From Rhodovastum sp963714255 (GTDB taxonomy: Bacteria > Pseudomonadota > Alphaproteobacteria > Acetobacterales > Acetobacteraceae): DNA of 64,000 nucleotides. Below are positions 61,768-64,000 of the stretch, one piece after another; the first letter of the stretch is position 1; the number at the start of each line of letters is the position of its first letter. The DNA is taken from positions 124,001 to 188,000 of the forward strand of contig CAVQNU010000016.1 in assembly GCA_963714255.1 (NCBI GenBank), given 5' to 3'. Position numbers and translations under genes: made by a program. The notes beneath the pieces are model-generated. The model was not told the DNA's origin, made no database searches, and worked only from the letters and a program-made list of their open reading frames with translations.

Positions 61768-62859
61768 ATGACAAAGCCTCGTATCGCCGTCGTCCTGTTC
61801 AACCTGGGCGGGCCGGACCGGCCGGAAAGCATCCGGCCCTTTCTGGTCAACCTGTTCACCGATCCCGCCATCCTGCGGGTGAATTTTTTCATCCGCCCTT
61901 TTCTGGCGCGGCTGATCGCCGCCGCCCGCGTCCGGCCGGCGACTGAGAACTACGCCCATATCGGCGGCCGCTCGCCGCTGCTCGAGCTGACCGAGCAGCA
62001 GGCGCGCGCGCTGGAAGCCGCGCTGGGCGAATTCGACGCCCGCTGCTTCGTCGCCATGCGCTACTGGCATCCGATGAGCGAGGCGGTGGCGCGCGCGGTG
62101 CGTGACTGGAACCCCGACCGGGTGCTGCTGCTGCCGCTGTATCCACAGTTCTCCACCACCACCACCGGCAGCAGCCTGACCGCCTGGCGGGACGCGGCGG
62201 CGAAGGTGGCGCTGGTGAAACCTACCACCTCGCTGTGCTGCTATTACGCCGACAATGGTTTTACCGCTGCCGCGGCGGTGATCGTGCGGCGCGCCTGGGA
62301 GGCGGCGCGGGCGGCGCTGCCGGCGGAATTTCCCCTGCGCGTTCTGTTCTCGGCGCACGGGTTGCCGACGGTGATCATCGATAACGGCGATCCCTACCAG
62401 TACCAGATCGAACGCACGGTGGCCGGCGTGGTGCGGCATCTGGACATGCCCGGCCTCGATCACGCCATTTGCTACCAGTCGCGCGCCACCCCGCAGGAAT
62501 GGATCGGCCCCTCCACCGAGGAGGAGATCGAGCGCGCCGGCCGCGACAAGGTGGCGGTGCTGGTGGTGCCGATCGCCTTCGTGTCGGAACATACCGAAAC
62601 CTTGGTGGAGCTGGACATCGAGTATAAGGAGTTCGCCCGCGAAGCCGGTGTGGAGCATTACTTTCGCGCCCCGACCCCCAATGCCGATGCCCATTTCGTC
62701 GCTGCCCTGGCGACCCTGGTGCGGCGCATGGTGGAATTCGGCATCGGCACCTGCAGCCATGCGGGCGGGCGCACCTGCCCGTCGCCGCACACCGATTGTC
62801 CGTTTGCCCGCGCCGATCCGCGCGAACATGTGCGCTCCCGATGGGCCCGCACGACCTGA
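61768..62859 (+). CDS. hemH: Ferrochelatase
   Basis: HemH inserts iron into protoporphyrin IX. The 363-aa product starts MTKPRIAVVLFNLGGPDRPE. The catalytic His is in VLFSAHGLPTVIIDNGDPY, and the second conserved part is VLVVPIAFVSEHTETLVELD. The C-terminal extension has CSHAGGRTCPSPHTDCPF; together with the upstream ICYQS Cys it could bind a [2Fe-2S] cluster, as reported for Caulobacter ferrochelatase. Stop overlaps the next ATG. Confidence 0.96.
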   Translation: MTKPRIAVVLFNLGGPDRPESIRPFLVNLFTDPAILRVNFFIRPFLARLIAAARVRPATENYAHIGGRSPLLELTEQQARALEAALGEFDARCFVAMRYWHPMSEAVARAVRDWNPDRVLLLPLYPQFSTTTTGSSLTAWRDAAAKVALVKPTTSLCCYYADNGFTAAAAVIVRRAWEAARAALPAEFPLRVLFSAHGLPTVIIDNGDPYQYQIERTVAGVVRHLDMPGLDHAICYQSRATPQEWIGPSTEEEIERAGRDKVAVLVVPIAFVSEHTETLVELDIEYKEFAREAGVEHYFRAPTPNADAHFVAALATLVRRMVEFGIGTCSHAGGRTCPSPHTDCPFARADPREHVRSRWARTT

Positions 62860-63539
62860 TGGCGCGCCGGCGCGCCGAGCTGCGGCTGGTGATTTTCGAC
62901 TGCGACGGGGTGCTCGTCGACAGCGAGCCGGTCAGCAACCGGGTTGTCGCCGCCGAACTGACCGCCCTGGGCTGGCCCATGGCGCCGGAGGAGGCCGACC
63001 GGCAGTTCCTGGGCATGACCTTGACCGATATGGTGCCGGTGATCGAACACAGGCTCGGCCGGACGGTGCCGCCGGGCTGGAAACAGGCGCTGATGCAGCG
63101 CCTGGTCGATGCGCTTGAGCGTGAGGCGGAGCCGGTGGCGGGCGCGCTGGACGCGCTGGCGGGGGTGTCGGCGCTTGGCCTGCCATGGCGGGTAGCGTCG
63201 AATTCCTCGCATGAGGAAATGCACGCCAAATTCGCCCGCGTCGGCATTTTGTCCATCGTTTCCGGTCGGCTGCACAGCCACCGCGACGTGGGCCGCGGCA
63301 AGCCGGCACCGGACCTGTTCCTGGCCGCCGCCGCGGCTGAGGGCGTGGCACCGGACGCGTGCGTGGTGATTGAGGATAGCCAGGTCGGCGTGCGCGCGGC
63401 GTCGGCGGCGGGGATGGACTGCCTGGGCTACGCACCGCATTCCGATGGCGCCGCGCTGCGCGCACTCGGCGCCGTTCCGTTCCATTCGATGTTCGACGTG
63501 CCGGGGCTGGTCGCCGCGGCATTGCAGAGGGCAGCATGA
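62859..63539 (+). CDS. HAD-superfamily phosphatase (phosphoglycolate phosphatase-like)
   Basis: The ATG at 62859 overlaps the hemH stop and gives 226 aa. HAD motif I is LRLVIFDCDGVLVDSEPVSN, motif II is in PWRVASNSSHEEM, and motifs III/IV in GRGKPAPDLFLAAAAAEGVA and VVIEDSQVGVRAASAAGMDC. A capped subfamily I member of the beta-phosphoglucomutase/Gph type; substrate unknown. Its stop overlaps hemJ, so it is co-translated with heme genes. Confidence 0.92.
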   Translation: MARRRAELRLVIFDCDGVLVDSEPVSNRVVAAELTALGWPMAPEEADRQFLGMTLTDMVPVIEHRLGRTVPPGWKQALMQRLVDALEREAEPVAGALDALAGVSALGLPWRVASNSSHEEMHAKFARVGILSIVSGRLHSHRDVGRGKPAPDLFLAAAAAEGVAPDACVVIEDSQVGVRAASAAGMDCLGYAPHSDGAALRALGAVPFHSMFDVPGLVAAALQRAA

Positions 63540-63988
63540 CCATCGACGCACTGATTTATGTCTACCCGTGGATCAAATCCTTCCACGTTATCAGCCTGAT
63601 CGCCTGGATGGCCGGGCTGTTCTACCTGCCGCGGCTGTATGTTTATCACACCATGATCCAGCCCGGCACACCGGAGAGCGAGCGCTTCAAGGTGATGGAG
63701 CGCCGCCTGCTCAAGGCGATCATGAACCCGGCGATGATCGCCACCTGGACCTTCGGCATCCTGCTGGTGCTGACCCCCGGGGTGATCGACTGGCGGCAGG
63801 GCTGGTGGCACACGAAGCTTTTCTGCGTGCTGGCCATGACGGTGTATCATCAGGGACTGGCCGTCTGGCGGCGCGGCTTCCTCGAGGACCGCAACCGCCT
63901 GTCCGAGCGGTTCTACCGGATCGCCAACGAGGTGCCGACGCTGCTGATGATCATCATCGTCATCATGGTGATCGTGAAGCCGTTCTGA
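63536..63988 (+). CDS. hemJ: HemJ, membrane protoporphyrinogen oxidase
   Basis: HemJ oxidises protoporphyrinogen IX in many alphaproteobacteria that lack HemG/HemY. The 150-aa product has four hydrophobic helices and the conserved IKSFHVISLIAWMAGLFYLP with LYVYH, MERRLLKAIMNPAMIATW, the WWHTKLF and YHQGLAVWRR segments and the C-terminal RIANEVPTLLMIIIVIMVIV. The catalytic His near residue 17 and Lys in HTK are present. Start overlaps the previous stop. Confidence 0.95.
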   Translation: MTIDALIYVYPWIKSFHVISLIAWMAGLFYLPRLYVYHTMIQPGTPESERFKVMERRLLKAIMNPAMIATWTFGILLVLTPGVIDWRQGWWHTKLFCVLAMTVYHQGLAVWRRGFLEDRNRLSERFYRIANEVPTLLMIIIVIMVIVKPF

Positions 63989-64000
63989 CCTTTCCCACCC

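Overview
The window looks like chromosomal DNA of a GC-rich alphaproteobacterium, most likely of the Acetobacteraceae/Rhodospirillales type. The evidence is the strong GC bias with heavy GTG use and ATGA/GTGA start-stop overlaps, a type VI secretion (T6SS) locus in the imp order known from Rhizobium leguminosarum, and, at the right end, the order maf - ppsR (DUF299) - gap - hemE - hemH that flanks the chromosomal origin in Caulobacter and Rickettsia. No sequence search was run; all names come from motifs and family resemblance.

Left T6SS half (1-18.4 kb). A caspase-like/peptidoglycan-binding protein, hcp (frameshifted) and clpV lie on the minus strand. Divergent to them is tssA, then a tightly packed plus-strand run: tssB, tssC, a second tssC-like gene (impD), tagJ, tssE, tssF, tssG, a SAM methyltransferase, vgrG, a gene of unknown function and a PAAR gene. 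The right T6SS half (31.4-41.1 kb) holds the FHA gene tagH (frameshifted), tssJ, tssK, tssL with an OmpA domain, tssM, tagF and the phosphatase pppA. All core T6SS components are present, but no PpkA-type kinase is in the window.

The two halves are split by about 13 kb of unrelated genes (18.6-31.3 kb): an MscS channel with a cyclic-nucleotide-binding domain, a broken and an intact patatin gene, 3-hydroxybutyrate dehydrogenase with a divergent LysR regulator, small membrane proteins with a truncated ferric-reductase-like protein, an SDR, a Rieske/glutamate-synthase-like fusion, an alpha/beta hydrolase, a candidate 6S-like RNA, a SRAP (YedK/HMCES) protein and a glucosaminidase.

From 41 to 48 kb lies a decayed region: a ynbA/ynbC/ynbD-like lipid-headgroup cluster in which ynbC carries two nonsense codons and two frameshifts, followed by an ISL3 transposase truncated against an IS66 remnant and a 117-bp miniature inverted-repeat element. 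From 48 to 60 kb are housekeeping genes: DUF218, three methyltransferases, an IalB-like protein, rlmN, acnA, ccmA-mgtC-ccmB, a flavin-binding oxidase-like gene, maf and ppsR. The last 4 kb hold a probable oriC gap and hemE, hemH, a HAD phosphatase gene and hemJ, overlapping or closely spaced.

A palindromic repeat built on the core GGCCAGGGCTCTGCCCTGG, usually as an inverted pair, occurs eight times, always next to gene 3' ends. It probably supplies terminators, and in at least three cases it also encodes the C-terminal residues of a protein. One copy carries an inserted 80-bp perfect palindrome.
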